DNA from: Anaerolineales bacterium HSG24
GTDB taxonomy: Bacteria > Chloroflexota > Anaerolineae > 4572-78 > J111
Assembly (NCBI GenBank): GCA_030377895.1
Contig: JAUCGB010000018.1
Location: 1-50,064 of the forward strand
DNA length: 50,064 nucleotides
Direction: 5' to 3'
The notes under the pieces are model-generated. The model saw nothing but the letters and a program-made list of their open reading frames with translations. It was not told the DNA's origin and searched no databases. Each line of letters starts with the position of its first letter. The first letter of the stretch is position 1. Both the position numbers and the translations under genes were made by a program. Below, piece after piece: positions 1-7,798 of this stretch.

Positions 1-237
1 ACTTAAATCAAGCTGAGTGAGGTTGGTCAACTGGCCTAAAAATTCTGGCAACTCGCTCAGATTAGTGTGACGTAAATTTAATATTTCTAACTGAGTCAGT
101 TCAGCCAGTTCAGGCGGCACATGTTGGAGTCTTTCATCTTTACCGTATCCATCCAAGTTCAATTTTTTCGCTTGAGCAACTTTCGCCTCGGCAATCTTTT
201 GTTTGGCCCAATCGGGCGTGGGGGTTGTTTGTTTCAT
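1..237 (-). CDS. Leucine-rich repeat protein, N-terminal part (cut by window edge)
   Basis: Read on the minus strand this gives 79 residues starting MKQTTPTPDWAKQKIAEAK and running open off the left edge. From about residue 42 the pattern LAELTQLEILNLRHTNLSEL, then LGQLTNLTQLDLS, is two leucine-rich repeats. The ATG is preceded by AGAGGA about nine bases upstream, which supports this start. A short Lys/Ala-rich helix followed by LRRs is the usual opening of bacterial Roco-type (LRR-Roc-COR) proteins, but only the LRR part is visible, so the Roco assignment is a guess. It is likely a cytoplasmic protein-interaction module; partner and downstream domains lie outside the window. Confidence 0.7.
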   Translation of the reverse strand, partial: MKQTTPTPDWAKQKIAEAKVAQAKKLNLDGYGKDERLQHVPPELAELTQLEILNLRHTNLSELPEFLGQLTNLTQLDLS

Positions 238-423
238 GCTGGTGGTTCCTCTTTGGGGCAACCGTACCGCGAATAAGGGGGAAGGACAACGAATTTTGGG
301 AAAAGCGAATAAAATCTCCCACATTGAGTAACTTTAATCTTATTTGAAGGCTTTTTGTATTAGTCATCCGATGACTTTAAGTCATCGGATGACTTCATTC
401 CACACTCCGTTGCCGTTTGGCTG

Positions 424-1350
424 TCATTGCAATGCCTCAATTTCGGTTAGAGAAAGGCCCGTTACTTCTGAAATTTCAGTCAGGTCGTACCCTTTGGCAA
501 GCATTTTGCGGGCAGTCTCTATTCTACCTTCCTTCCAGCCTTCCATCCGACCTTCCTTCCGGCCTTCCTCAAGACCTTTTATCCTTTCTATTCGAGCCTC
601 TCGTTTGGCGGTCTCCATGACATCTCGTTCAATCACCAAATCCATCATGTAACGTTCATATTGCCGTTTTTTGTCTGCATCCATCTGCAAAACCGATAAT
701 TTCTGACGGGCTTGAACAATATTTCGAGCGTTGAATTCATCCCGAATCTCCTCATTCTTCAACATGTAAACCCATTCATCTAAGGGAGAGTTTACCACAT
801 CTTCAAACCGTTCAACCTGAATAAGGTAATATTCGGGGAATATCTCTTTTTCGATATTGATTTGTCGCAAAACAATCTTATCTTTCTCACTCTTCTCTTG
901 TTGACGTAAGGTCAACGGCTCTTTGGTGTGTAGCCCTACAAACTGTGTGGCTCCATAATAAACATAATCATTACCACTCCCCAAGTTAAAATAAAGGATA
1001 CTAATCGAGATAACTTTGGCAATATCGGTATAAGAATGACCTATTTGCAAGGTATCAATGATCACTTTTGAAGCCCCAAACAACATCCGGTATAAATAGT
1101 CACTTTCATGTTGATTTTGAATTTCAATGATTAGGTATCGATTTTTAGTATCTTTAACCAGAATGTCTACTCGATTATATTTCAGTCGATCAGAATCTCG
1201 ATTCGACTCACTTTCCAATATTTGGATAACTTCAACATCTTCACGTAACACCGCGCTTAAAAAGCCTTCTAGGATATCAAAGTTGGCTTTGTCTCGCAAG
1301 ATATGTTTGATCGCCCAATCGAAACGAATCACTCTATTTTGATTTAACAT
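424..1350 (-). CDS. Rpn-type PD-(D/E)XK nuclease/transposase family protein
   Basis: A 308-residue protein resembling the Rpn/PDDEXK_2 family, related to transposase_31 and implicated in recombination-promoting DNA cleavage. The start, DWAIKHILRDKANFDILEGFL, is typical. The nuclease core is the pair D62 (VDILVKD) and E76-I-Q78 (YLIIEIQNQ); Q replaces the usual Lys of E-x-K, which is common in this family but leaves activity uncertain. Residues 262-277 are a charged repeat (EEGRKEGRMEGWKEGR). The last 28 residues (ARKMLAKGYDLTEISEVTGL and on) look like a small helix-turn-helix-like module that also ends the Uma2 proteins at 9.1-11.3 kb. It is transcribed alone, with a MITE-like element just upstream of its promoter region. 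Confidence 0.82.
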   Translation of the reverse strand: MLNQNRVIRFDWAIKHILRDKANFDILEGFLSAVLREDVEVIQILESESNRDSDRLKYNRVDILVKDTKNRYLIIEIQNQHESDYLYRMLFGASKVIIDTLQIGHSYTDIAKVISISILYFNLGSGNDYVYYGATQFVGLHTKEPLTLRQQEKSEKDKIVLRQINIEKEIFPEYYLIQVERFEDVVNSPLDEWVYMLKNEEIRDEFNARNIVQARQKLSVLQMDADKKRQYERYMMDLVIERDVMETAKREARIERIKGLEEGRKEGRMEGWKEGRIETARKMLAKGYDLTEISEVTGLSLTEIEALQ

Positions 1351-1413
1351 CGAAGCACTCCATCACAAATACAAGATTAACAAGAGTAAAGGCAAAAAAT
1401 CCTATCAATTTTG

Positions 1414-1588
1414 CTTGCTACCCGACAAAGTAGTTTAGGGAAAACTAAAACAGGAACACAGAGTTTCACAGAGATGCACAGAGGGACACAGAGGAAAAAA
1501 TAAATCGCTTTTTCTCTGTGAATCTCCGTGTTCCTCTGTGAAACTCTGTGCTAATTAGTTTTTGCTAACTTTTCTGTCGGGTACTGAG
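1414..1588. mobile_element. MITE-like element, family A, copy 1
   Basis: A 175-bp non-coding element with terminal inverted repeats CTTGCTACCCGACA and TGTCGGGTACTGAG. It is flanked by a 9-bp near-duplication, TCAATTTTG (1405-1413) and TCAATCTTG (1589-1597). Inside, several CACAGAG units on the left half face CTCTGTG units on the right half, so one strand can fold into a long hairpin. Other copies lie at 38382, 48032 and 49388, with a damaged one at 45956. No transposase is encoded in the window. Confidence 0.85.
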
Positions 1589-1653
1589 TCAATCTTGTTA
1601 ATCCTGTCGAAAAAATTTTATTTAATCAGCATGTCGGAGTTCCCGAACAGGTC

Positions 1654-2436
1654 TTAACGCGGCGTAAATCGGAAAAAGTACCACTCCCTATTTTCTTCAC
1701 TCATATTCACAGTAAATGACTCAGAAACCTGCCGACCATCCGCCGTTTCCAAATGAAATTTCCAGCTACCGGTAATATAGACGGCAATAGGCTGAGGTTC
1801 AAATTTTGTGTTACCCGATTTAATCACGCTCGAACCGGCTGGCGTATGCCCCGTGTTCTGATCTGCGGTTGGCTCTGACTTTGTGACCAAACCATTTGGG
1901 TCAGTCCCCACCACTCGGATACCGGGGATCCAGCCCCCGTCATGCCCCTGCACCGCGACCATAATCGACAAGATATTGGCCTCACTCGGTGAGTGGAACA
2001 GCTCGGCCAGTTGATAATCCCACTGCGGCAGGGGTGTATTGGTGGGTGGAGGCGGCTCTGTCGGTTTAGGGGGTGCTTGGCTAACAGGTTTGGGCGTGTC
2101 GGTTGGCTCTGGAGTCTCTGTGGCCTCAGGCGTATCGGTGGCTGGCGGGGAGTCCGTTGGTTCTGGGGTAGGGGTATCTTCTGGTGTTGCGGTTGGCTCT
2201 GGGGTAGGGGTTGAGGTATCAGTTGGTAATGGCGTGGCGGTACTGGTTGGGGTGTCCGTCCAATCTGGGGTAGGGGTAAAGGTCGGTTTGGGGGTGGCTA
2301 CCATCGCCTCGGCCACTGCGGTTGGCGTGTCGTTTGTGACCTGTACAAGTTGGCTAAATCGAGGCGACAGGGTACATCCAGACAACCAGAGTAACGTTAC
2401 GGTTATGATAATGATTAGACTAAATTTTTTCAACAA
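1654..2436 (-). CDS. Lipoprotein with Thr/Pro-rich linker
   Basis: A 260-residue exported lipoprotein. The N-terminus MLKKFSLIIIITVTLLWLSG then C is a type II signal peptide with lipobox LSGC, so Cys21 should be lipidated. Residues about 45-135 are a low-complexity TPTP/PEPT/TDTP linker of the kind common on Chloroflexota surface proteins. The C-terminal ~120 residues form a globular domain (SIMVAVQGHDGGWIPGIRVV, ending NREWYFFRFTPR) that I do not recognise. It likely sits on the outer face of the cytoplasmic membrane. It follows the DprE1/DprE2-like pair on the same strand, separated by a MITE, so co-transcription is uncertain. Confidence 0.75.
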   Translation of the reverse strand: MLKKFSLIIIITVTLLWLSGCTLSPRFSQLVQVTNDTPTAVAEAMVATPKPTFTPTPDWTDTPTSTATPLPTDTSTPTPEPTATPEDTPTPEPTDSPPATDTPEATETPEPTDTPKPVSQAPPKPTEPPPPTNTPLPQWDYQLAELFHSPSEANILSIMVAVQGHDGGWIPGIRVVGTDPNGLVTKSEPTADQNTGHTPAGSSVIKSGNTKFEPQPIAVYITGSWKFHLETADGRQVSESFTVNMSEENREWYFFRFTPR

Positions 2437-2476
2437 ATATTTTCTCCTGTGTCATTTTGGGAGCAGGCGCATGGAA

Positions 2477-2571
2477 GCGTAAGCCGAGACATGTAGCACA
2501 TGCTTCAGCCTGTGCCGCACAGTCTAAAGACTGTGTTACGATATTATCTGTCGCACGTTAAGTTGAGAGCC
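2477..2571. mobile_element. MITE-like element, family B, copy 1
   Basis: A 95-bp element flanked by the perfect 8-bp direct repeat GCATGGAA (2469-2476 and 2572-2579). The body contains GCACATGCTTCAGCCTGTGC and the palindrome AGTCTAAAGACT. A nearly identical inverted copy lies at 46006-46095, inside a family A element. The end repeats are short and imperfect (GGC-type). Confidence 0.75.
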
Positions 2572-2594
2572 GCATGGAAATAACTCTCCCTTTC

Positions 2595-3326
2595 TTACAA
2601 ACTCAATCGTTTGAAAACAAATTCAGGGATATGTCGAATAATCAGCATGATAAATTGCCACATCCAGCGAGTATACAGCACATTCCGCCCAGCTCGATTG
2701 GCTCGGTAGATGTCGTTTGCTACCTGTTCTGGGGTGGCGGTGATAACGGGTGGTAACTTTAGGGCTTGGGTCATCTTGGTACGGACAAAACCGGGTTTGA
2801 CCGTTAATACTTGCACCCCTGATTTCGTCAAGCGATTCCGCAATCCAGACAGATAGGCGGTAAAACCGGCCTTGGCACTGCCATAGAGGTAGTTGCTACC
2901 TCGACCCCGATCACCGGCCACAGAGCTAATGCCGATAATGGCTCCCTTTTTTTGTCGTTCAAAATCGTTTGCCACTAGATTCAAAATCGACACCGCGCCG
3001 GTATAGTTGGTGTCGATGATCGTTTTTGCTTCGGCAAAGTCGGTTTGAGCCGATTCCTGTGTCCCTAAATAACCAAAGACGCAGGCTACAACATCTGGTT
3101 TACTTGGCAATTCGTTATAAAAACTGGCATGGCTCTCAAAATCGAGCGCGTCAAATTCGGCCAATTCTACATTGATTTGATACCGAATTGTTATATCACT
3201 CACCAAATTATCTAACCGATTTATCTGGCGAGCGGCTAGGGTGATGTTGTACCCTTCTTGAGCATATCTGTAGGCCAACGCCTGAGCGATGTCAGAATTG
3301 GCCCCTAAAATTAGAATGTGTCCCAT
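2595..3326 (-). CDS. SDR oxidoreductase, DprE2-like (2-ulose reductase)
   Basis: A 243-residue short-chain dehydrogenase/reductase. The Rossmann motif is GANSDIA near residue 8. The catalytic Ser lies in GISSVAGDRGRGSN and the Tyr-Lys pair in YLYGSAK; PGFVRTKM is the usual NAD(P)-binding loop. The SVAGDRGRGSN-YLYGSAKAGF block resembles DprE2, which reduces the keto intermediate made by DprE1 when polyprenyl-phospho-ribose is epimerised to polyprenyl-phospho-arabinose. It lies 114 bp downstream of the DprE1-like gene on the same strand, so the two probably act together. Substrate identity is inferred from the pairing; a generic SDR is the alternative. Confidence 0.8.
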   Translation of the reverse strand: MGHILILGANSDIAQALAYRYAQEGYNITLAARQINRLDNLVSDITIRYQINVELAEFDALDFESHASFYNELPSKPDVVACVFGYLGTQESAQTDFAEAKTIIDTNYTGAVSILNLVANDFERQKKGAIIGISSVAGDRGRGSNYLYGSAKAGFTAYLSGLRNRLTKSGVQVLTVKPGFVRTKMTQALKLPPVITATPEQVANDIYRANRAGRNVLYTRWMWQFIMLIIRHIPEFVFKRLSL

Positions 3327-3388
3327 ATAAGTTTTTTCTCTCTCAAAAATTTAATCTATAGATGTTCAGATAATGTTTTGCAGTTCAA

Positions 3389-3419
3389 GACCCTAAAGGT
3401 TTTAGAAACCTTTAGGGTC
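3389..3419. repeat. 31-bp palindrome between dprE1-like and dprE2-like genes
   Basis: Perfect 14-bp arms GACCCTAAAGGTTT and AAACCTTTAGGGTC around a 3-base loop. An almost identical palindrome lies inside the coding sequence at 41199-41229. It has no T-tract on either side, so it is a repeat rather than a clear terminator. Confidence 0.75.
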
Positions 3420-3440
3420 TGTCTATCCGAGTGAAAATCT

Positions 3441-4955
3441 TTATCTGAAAGACTGTATTTTACTACGAGTCAAACCGATTCGGTCTGATTGCAATGACCG
3501 AAACTTATTTTCATAATTGATTTTTTCCAAATTTTCCAAAAATGTTTCAACTTGAGGATATGTCTGTTTGAACATGCGCTCGGTCATGCGCGCATCTTTG
3601 GTCAGGTAGATTCGGCCACCGTATCCTAAGACAATCTCATCTAGCTCATCCAACAAGACAAACAGTCCATCCCGAATCGGAAAATCAAGGGCTAACGAGT
3701 ACCCCTCGATGCCAAAGGGGAGATACCCGTTCTGTTTACCATAGAGTTTCAGCACGCTTAAAAACGGCCTAATATTACTATCGGCAATTTTATTTAGGAT
3801 GGCGGTGATACCTTCGCGACTTTTGTCTTTGGGAAGGATGAATTGATATTGAGTAAAGCCACGCTGACCGTATATCCGATTCCATTTATAGATGACATCA
3901 AGCGGATAGAAAAATACATTATAATCAATCACACTTTTGATGACCCGCTTGAACTGTTTGCGGTATAAAAGCTCGTTAAAAACATTCATCGTGCAACTGT
4001 TGAGGACAAATTCAGGAAAGTTAAAGGGTACAATTGCTTTCGGCTTTGGCTTTAACTCAAGGGGATGTTTACGTCGAGCATCACCGGCCAAATCTTCCAG
4101 ACGGGCATGTTCGCCTCGCATAATGAAACCTCGGCCCATGTTTTTACCCCGTTTTAAGCAATCCATCCAGGCCACAGAATAAGTCCACGATTCCGAATCC
4201 TCAAACAAATCCATCATCTGGTCAAGATTATCGGCTCGAACAGTCTCTTGGGTGATGTAAGCCGTTTCGATGGGAAGCAGTCGCATGGTCGCTTGCACGA
4301 TTACCCCCGTCAACCCCATGCCGCCACAAGTCGTCCAAAACAGCGATTCATTCTCCGTCGCGGAGCAGGTTACAATCGAACCATCGGTCAACATAATATC
4401 CATGCTTATTAGATGGTCGCTAAAGTTGCCAGCCTTGTGCTGACTTTTACCATGCACATCCGACCCAATCGCTCCGCCGACGGTAATCAACTTTGTCCCC
4501 GGCGTAACGGGTAAGAACCAACCTTTTGGCACAGTGACATCTAATAGTTCCGATAATAAGACTCCCGATTGACAACAGATTGTTCCTGCCTCGGCATCAA
4601 ATGATAGGAATTTTTTATAATTTAAGGTCGAAATTAAGTGCGGTGCTAAGGCAGAATCACCATAACTGCGACCATTGCCGCGTGGAATGACGTTAGACAA
4701 CTTTTTGAGGAGTTGCCGTAACTCGTCAACGCTCTTAAAGGTATATTCTTGGGCCGAAATTTTCGGGTAGTTACCCCAACTGCTAATCTGACCGTTCAAA
4801 CAAGGTGGAGCGGGCTGAACAGACTCATCCGTTTTGAGTTCATCCAAGTATGGGGCTTTATCCGCTTCAGAAAAACGTGCGCGCCACCAGGCAATCGCCG
4901 TTACGCCCAGCAAACCACCTATAATTGTTGGGATTAAAGAACTTTGTTTTATCAT
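3441..4955 (-). CDS. DprE1-like FAD-dependent oxidase with membrane anchor
   Basis: A 504-residue FAD-binding oxidoreductase of the DprE1/alditol-oxidase type. PRGNGRSYGDSAL is the pyrophosphate-binding loop of the FAD domain, followed by PGTKLITVGGAIGSDVHGKS and CGGMGLTGVIVQ. In the pathway it would oxidise C2 of a polyprenyl-phosphoryl pentose, with the SDR downstream completing epimerisation. I chose the ATG at 4955 (MIKQSSLIPTIIGGLLG). A longer reading frame runs 48 codons upstream, but those codons come from the MITE at 4981-5081 and are not plausible protein. The chosen start gives a hydrophobic N-terminal segment (residues 8-24), so the enzyme is probably membrane-anchored; no good ribosome site is visible. 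A simple FAD sugar oxidase is the alternative. Confidence 0.83.
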   Translation of the reverse strand: MIKQSSLIPTIIGGLLGVTAIAWWRARFSEADKAPYLDELKTDESVQPAPPCLNGQISSWGNYPKISAQEYTFKSVDELRQLLKKLSNVIPRGNGRSYGDSALAPHLISTLNYKKFLSFDAEAGTICCQSGVLLSELLDVTVPKGWFLPVTPGTKLITVGGAIGSDVHGKSQHKAGNFSDHLISMDIMLTDGSIVTCSATENESLFWTTCGGMGLTGVIVQATMRLLPIETAYITQETVRADNLDQMMDLFEDSESWTYSVAWMDCLKRGKNMGRGFIMRGEHARLEDLAGDARRKHPLELKPKPKAIVPFNFPEFVLNSCTMNVFNELLYRKQFKRVIKSVIDYNVFFYPLDVIYKWNRIYGQRGFTQYQFILPKDKSREGITAILNKIADSNIRPFLSVLKLYGKQNGYLPFGIEGYSLALDFPIRDGLFVLLDELDEIVLGYGGRIYLTKDARMTERMFKQTYPQVETFLENLEKINYENKFRSLQSDRIGLTRSKIQSFR

Positions 4956-4980
4956 GATATTATTGAGAAGTGCAACGAAT

Positions 4981-5081
4981 GGTAGTCCTGCACAAGTAGT
5001 GATGGGGAAATCCGGAGTGCAAGGCTTGCCTTGCATGCAAAGCAAGCTTTGCACTCCTCTCACTACATCTGCACCACTACC
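4981..5081. mobile_element. MITE-like element, family C, copy 1 (GGAGTGCAA core)
   Basis: A 101-bp element flanked by the perfect 8-bp duplication CAACGAAT (4973-4980 and 5082-5089). The outer arms begin GGTAGTCCTGCACAAGTAGT and end with its imperfect complement, ...TCTGCACCACTACC. The inner hairpin is GGAGTGCAAGGCTTGCC...GCAAGCTTTGCACTCC. It lies 26 bp upstream of the DprE1-like start and may affect its expression. Confidence 0.87.
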
Positions 5082-5208
5082 CAACGAATGAAGGAACAAC
5101 GAATTTCATTTTTCATTGTCGATCCCACCTGCGAGGAGAAAAACACACCTCACAGGAGATGTAATTCGTGAAATTAGCGGCAAAAATAAATTCGTTGTAC
5201 TGCCTTAT

Positions 5209-6486
5209 CTAATCTCGCTTGAATTTACTATAATCTGGCTCACCATGCGAACTACGTCTGACTCCTTGGATGTTCAGCAAAGCTTCAACTTTCATGGGTA
5301 AGCCAAACAGTTTGATGAAACCTTCGGCATCTTGCTGATTATAGACATCTTCTTCGCCAAAGGTGGCAAAATCTTCTCGGTATAGGCTATATGGTGATTT
5401 TCGCCCCACTAAGGTCACTCGACCTTTATACAGTTTGAGTCGCGCCGTACCGCTCAGATTACGCTGGGTAACGGCAACAAATGCATCAAGCGCATCACGC
5501 AAGGGGGTAAACCATTGCCCATTATAGACTAAATCGGCATATTTATGAGCAATCAACTCTTTATAATGGAGCATCTCCTTATCTAAACAGAGTTGTTCGA
5601 GTGCTTGATGGGCTTCAAAGAGGATTGTTCCGCCCGGTGTTTCATAAACGCCATGACTTTTCATGCCGATCAACCTATTTTCGACGAGGTCAATTCGACC
5701 TATGCCATGTCGCCCTCCCATAACATTCAAATCTGTTAAGAGGCTGATGGGACCGCGAGCCACCCCGTTGATTTTCTTTGGAATACCATCCTGAAAGTTG
5801 ATTTCGACATATTCCGGTTCATCGGGGGCATCTTCAGGATCCACCGAAAACTGATACATGGCTTTTTCTGGTTCGAGCCAAGGGTTTTCTAAAATGCCAC
5901 CCTCATGGCTCAAATGCCATATATTTTTATCGCGGCTATAAATCGACTTTTCTGTCACCGAAACGGGAACATTAAACTCAGCCGCGTAATCAAGCGCGTC
6001 CTCACGAGAGCGAATCGTCCACTCTCGCCAAGGGGCAACCACCGTTAGTTTCGGGTTTAGAGCTTGATAGGTCAGTTCAAATCGAACTTGGTCATTCCCT
6101 TTGCCGGTTGCGCCATGACTGACCGCGTCCGCTCCCTCCAAGGCCGCAATTTCGACTTGTCGTTTGGCAATCAATGGGCGAGCAAAACTCGTTCCCAGAA
6201 GATATTTTCGTTCATAAACCGCTCCAGCTTGAATGGTCGGTAAGATATAATCTGTGATAAACTCCTCACGCAAATCTTCAATATAATATTTACTGGCTCC
6301 AGAGGCTAACGCTTTTTCTTCCAAGCCGCCTAGTTCCTCTTCTTGCCCGAGGTTGGCACACATGCAAATCACTTCACAACCATAGTTGTTTTTTAACCAG
6401 GGTACAATAACACTGGTATCTAATCCACCTGAGTAGGCTAAAACTATTTTTTTTATGTTAGGTTTGTTGGGCATTGTATAACTCAT
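5209..6486 (-). CDS. argG: Argininosuccinate synthase
   Basis: A 425-residue ArgG, which joins citrulline and aspartate using ATP in the penultimate step of arginine synthesis. The ATP-pyrophosphatase loop [10 protein letters not shown] is at residues 18-27. Other family blocks are [34 protein letters not shown] and [12 protein letters not shown]. Length and order fit the family, with a short C-terminal extension. The start codon has no strong ribosome site; an ATG four codons later (MPNKPN) is an alternative. No other arg genes lie nearby. Confidence 0.96.
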   Translation of the reverse strand: MSYTMPNKPNIKKIVLAYSGGLDTSVIVPWLKNNYGCEVICMCANLGQEEELGGLEEKALASGASKYYIEDLREEFITDYILPTIQAGAVYERKYLLGTSFARPLIAKRQVEIAALEGADAVSHGATGKGNDQVRFELTYQALNPKLTVVAPWREWTIRSREDALDYAAEFNVPVSVTEKSIYSRDKNIWHLSHEGGILENPWLEPEKAMYQFSVDPEDAPDEPEYVEINFQDGIPKKINGVARGPISLLTDLNVMGGRHGIGRIDLVENRLIGMKSHGVYETPGGTILFEAHQALEQLCLDKEMLHYKELIAHKYADLVYNGQWFTPLRDALDAFVAVTQRNLSGTARLKLYKGRVTLVGRKSPYSLYREDFATFGEEDVYNQQDAEGFIKLFGLPMKVEALLNIQGVRRSSHGEPDYSKFKRD

Positions 6487-6575
6487 GGATTTTGGGGTTT
6501 ATGATTTGTTGAGTAACAAACCGTAAATCCAAAATCGTAAATTATCATTAGTGTTTCTCAACAAGATTAGATTCT

Positions 6576-6628
6576 GGATACGGATAAGGAGTGCAAAGCT
6601 CGCTTTGCAGGCACACAGATCCGTATCC
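6576..6628. repeat. Nested hairpin with family C-type core in different arms
   Basis: Outer arms GGATACGGAT (6576-6585) and ATCCGTATCC (6619-6628) are perfect. They enclose GGAGTGCAAAGCTCGCTTTGC, matching the core of the family C elements at 4981 and 22399, but the outer arms differ and no target duplication is evident. Confidence 0.7.
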
Positions 6629-6665
6629 GAAAAATCATAATTCGACGAATCGACAAACTTTTGTA

Positions 6666-6881
6666 TTATGTTTTTTTCCGTACCGAATCTAGTTGACGAA
6701 TTAAACTCGTTGCTGTATTTGTTAAGTCTAATAAATCTTTGGTTTTAAGGTAGCCGGGGTCTTCATTGAAAGCTACGTTAGCTGGTGTTTTAACCAGTAG
6801 ATAGGCTACGCTTGCGCCGATTAGAGCGCCAATAACCGCGCCAATGAGGATTGCTTTTTGATATTGTTTATCAAGATTCAT
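6666..6881 (-). CDS. Small single-pass membrane protein
   Basis: I start this at the ATG at 6881, giving 71 residues (MNLDKQYQKAILIGAVIGAL...). TTGGAGAAAAAC lies directly before it as ribosome site, and the 29 codons upstream in the same frame look like leader. Residues about 10-32 form a Gly/Ala-rich transmembrane segment resembling YtxH/glycine-zipper proteins. The rest is charged (SLIRQLDSVRKKT). Function is unknown. It lies upstream of argG on the same strand, with a hairpin repeat between. Confidence 0.6.
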   Translation of the reverse strand: MNLDKQYQKAILIGAVIGALIGASVAYLLVKTPANVAFNEDPGYLKTKDLLDLTNTATSLIRQLDSVRKKT

Positions 6882-6968
6882 GTTTTTCTCCAAGTAATAG
6901 ATATCCAGATAAATTCTGACAGAGCATCTACCCACAAGTTCAGAGTTTGCGGGTAGATTGTTGCCCAA

Positions 6969-7356
6969 AACGTTTCTGGCTAACTATAATTACAAAACTA
7001 CTGTTGGATATTTGCCCCAACCAAAAGCAGTTTGAGTAAATATCCACACTTTATCGAATTATAGTACACAATGAAAATCGGGTAAAGTAGGGTAGGGTGG
7101 TATTGTGAGTTAGTAGCATTGTAAAGTTCTGAAAACCGTGTTATACTTCATCCTGAATAATCAGTCTAAAAAAGGGCTGATGTAAAGTAGTGGTAATCTG
7201 TAAGTATAGATACTTACATTAGCGTATATGTGTAACTGAAACAAGAGAGAATAAGTATCATGTGCCTGAAATTTATCAGTATCGAGATTATTGCCTAACA
7301 GTATACAACAGGGTACAATTCAAACATAGTCGCTATAGTCAGCAGGGGAGAGTGTG
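6969..7356. other. 388-bp intergenic region before the response regulator
   Basis: No credible coding sequence was seen. It is AT-rich and must hold the promoters of the divergent small membrane protein and the response-regulator operon. The only clear structure is the inverted repeat at 7199-7218. Confidence 0.5.
7199..7218. promoter_or_regulatory. Inverted repeat, possible operator
   Basis: Perfect 9-bp arms TGTAAGTAT and ATACTTACA separated by AG, about 140 bp upstream of the response-regulator start. The symmetry and spacing suit a dimeric regulator site; the binding protein is unknown. Confidence 0.4.
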
Positions 7357-7785
7357 ATGAATATTCTATATGCAGAAGATGACCGTGATTGTCGCGAGCT
7401 TTTTGCCTATGCCTTTAAAAAACGAGGGCATAAAATCTATGAAGCCAGAAACGGCGCTCAAGCGGTGCAAATTGTTCGTGACGAGCAACTTGATTTGGTT
7501 ATATTAGACATTCGCATGCCGATGATGACCGGCTATGATGCGGCTCGTGTTATCAACCAAGAACACCCTACTCTGCCCGTCCTTTTTTTTAGCGCGAAGG
7601 GATTGCCGCAAGAAATCACCCAAGCATTCGCTAGTAGTAAAATGGTAATAGATTATCTGGTTAAACCGATTATGCCAAAACAATTGATAACTTGGGTCGA
7701 AAATACTATAAAAGAGTGCCATATTCAAGGTATGGCGACAATTCGACAAGAAAACATGGCTCGCGAGTTAGTAGTCGCTGAGTAA
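7357..7785 (+). CDS. Single-domain response regulator
   Basis: A 142-residue CheY-like receiver. Acidic residues (AEDD, 6-9) and D51 (LVILDIRMP) form the phosphorylation pocket. FFSAKG carries the conserved Ser/Thr position and LVKPI the conserved Lys. No output domain follows, only a short C-terminal tail. The ATG at 7357 sits six bases after GGGGAG; the GTG one codon earlier is too close to it. The next gene starts 13 bp later, so the two form an operon: phosphorylation here probably controls, or is controlled through, the PP2C-type phosphatase. No histidine kinase is nearby. Confidence 0.88.
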   Translation: MNILYAEDDRDCRELFAYAFKKRGHKIYEARNGAQAVQIVRDEQLDLVILDIRMPMMTGYDAARVINQEHPTLPVLFFSAKGLPQEITQAFASSKMVIDYLVKPIMPKQLITWVENTIKECHIQGMATIRQENMARELVVAE

Positions 7786-7798
7786 TAGGGGAAAGACG

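Noticed and set aside
1414..1588. CRISPR array from regularly repeated CACAGAG units
   Set aside because: Units are 7 bp, spacing is short, and the whole has terminal repeats and target duplications of a MITE.
2039..2482. Plus-strand frame rich in Gly/Val/Ser (GVSVGSGVSV)
   Set aside because: It is the complement of the Thr/Pro-rich linker of the minus-strand lipoprotein, a low-complexity shadow.
4956..5099. 48-codon N-terminal extension of the DprE1-like protein
   Set aside because: It is encoded by the MITE at 4981-5081 and has Cys-rich sequence unlike the family; the ATG at 4955 is preferred.
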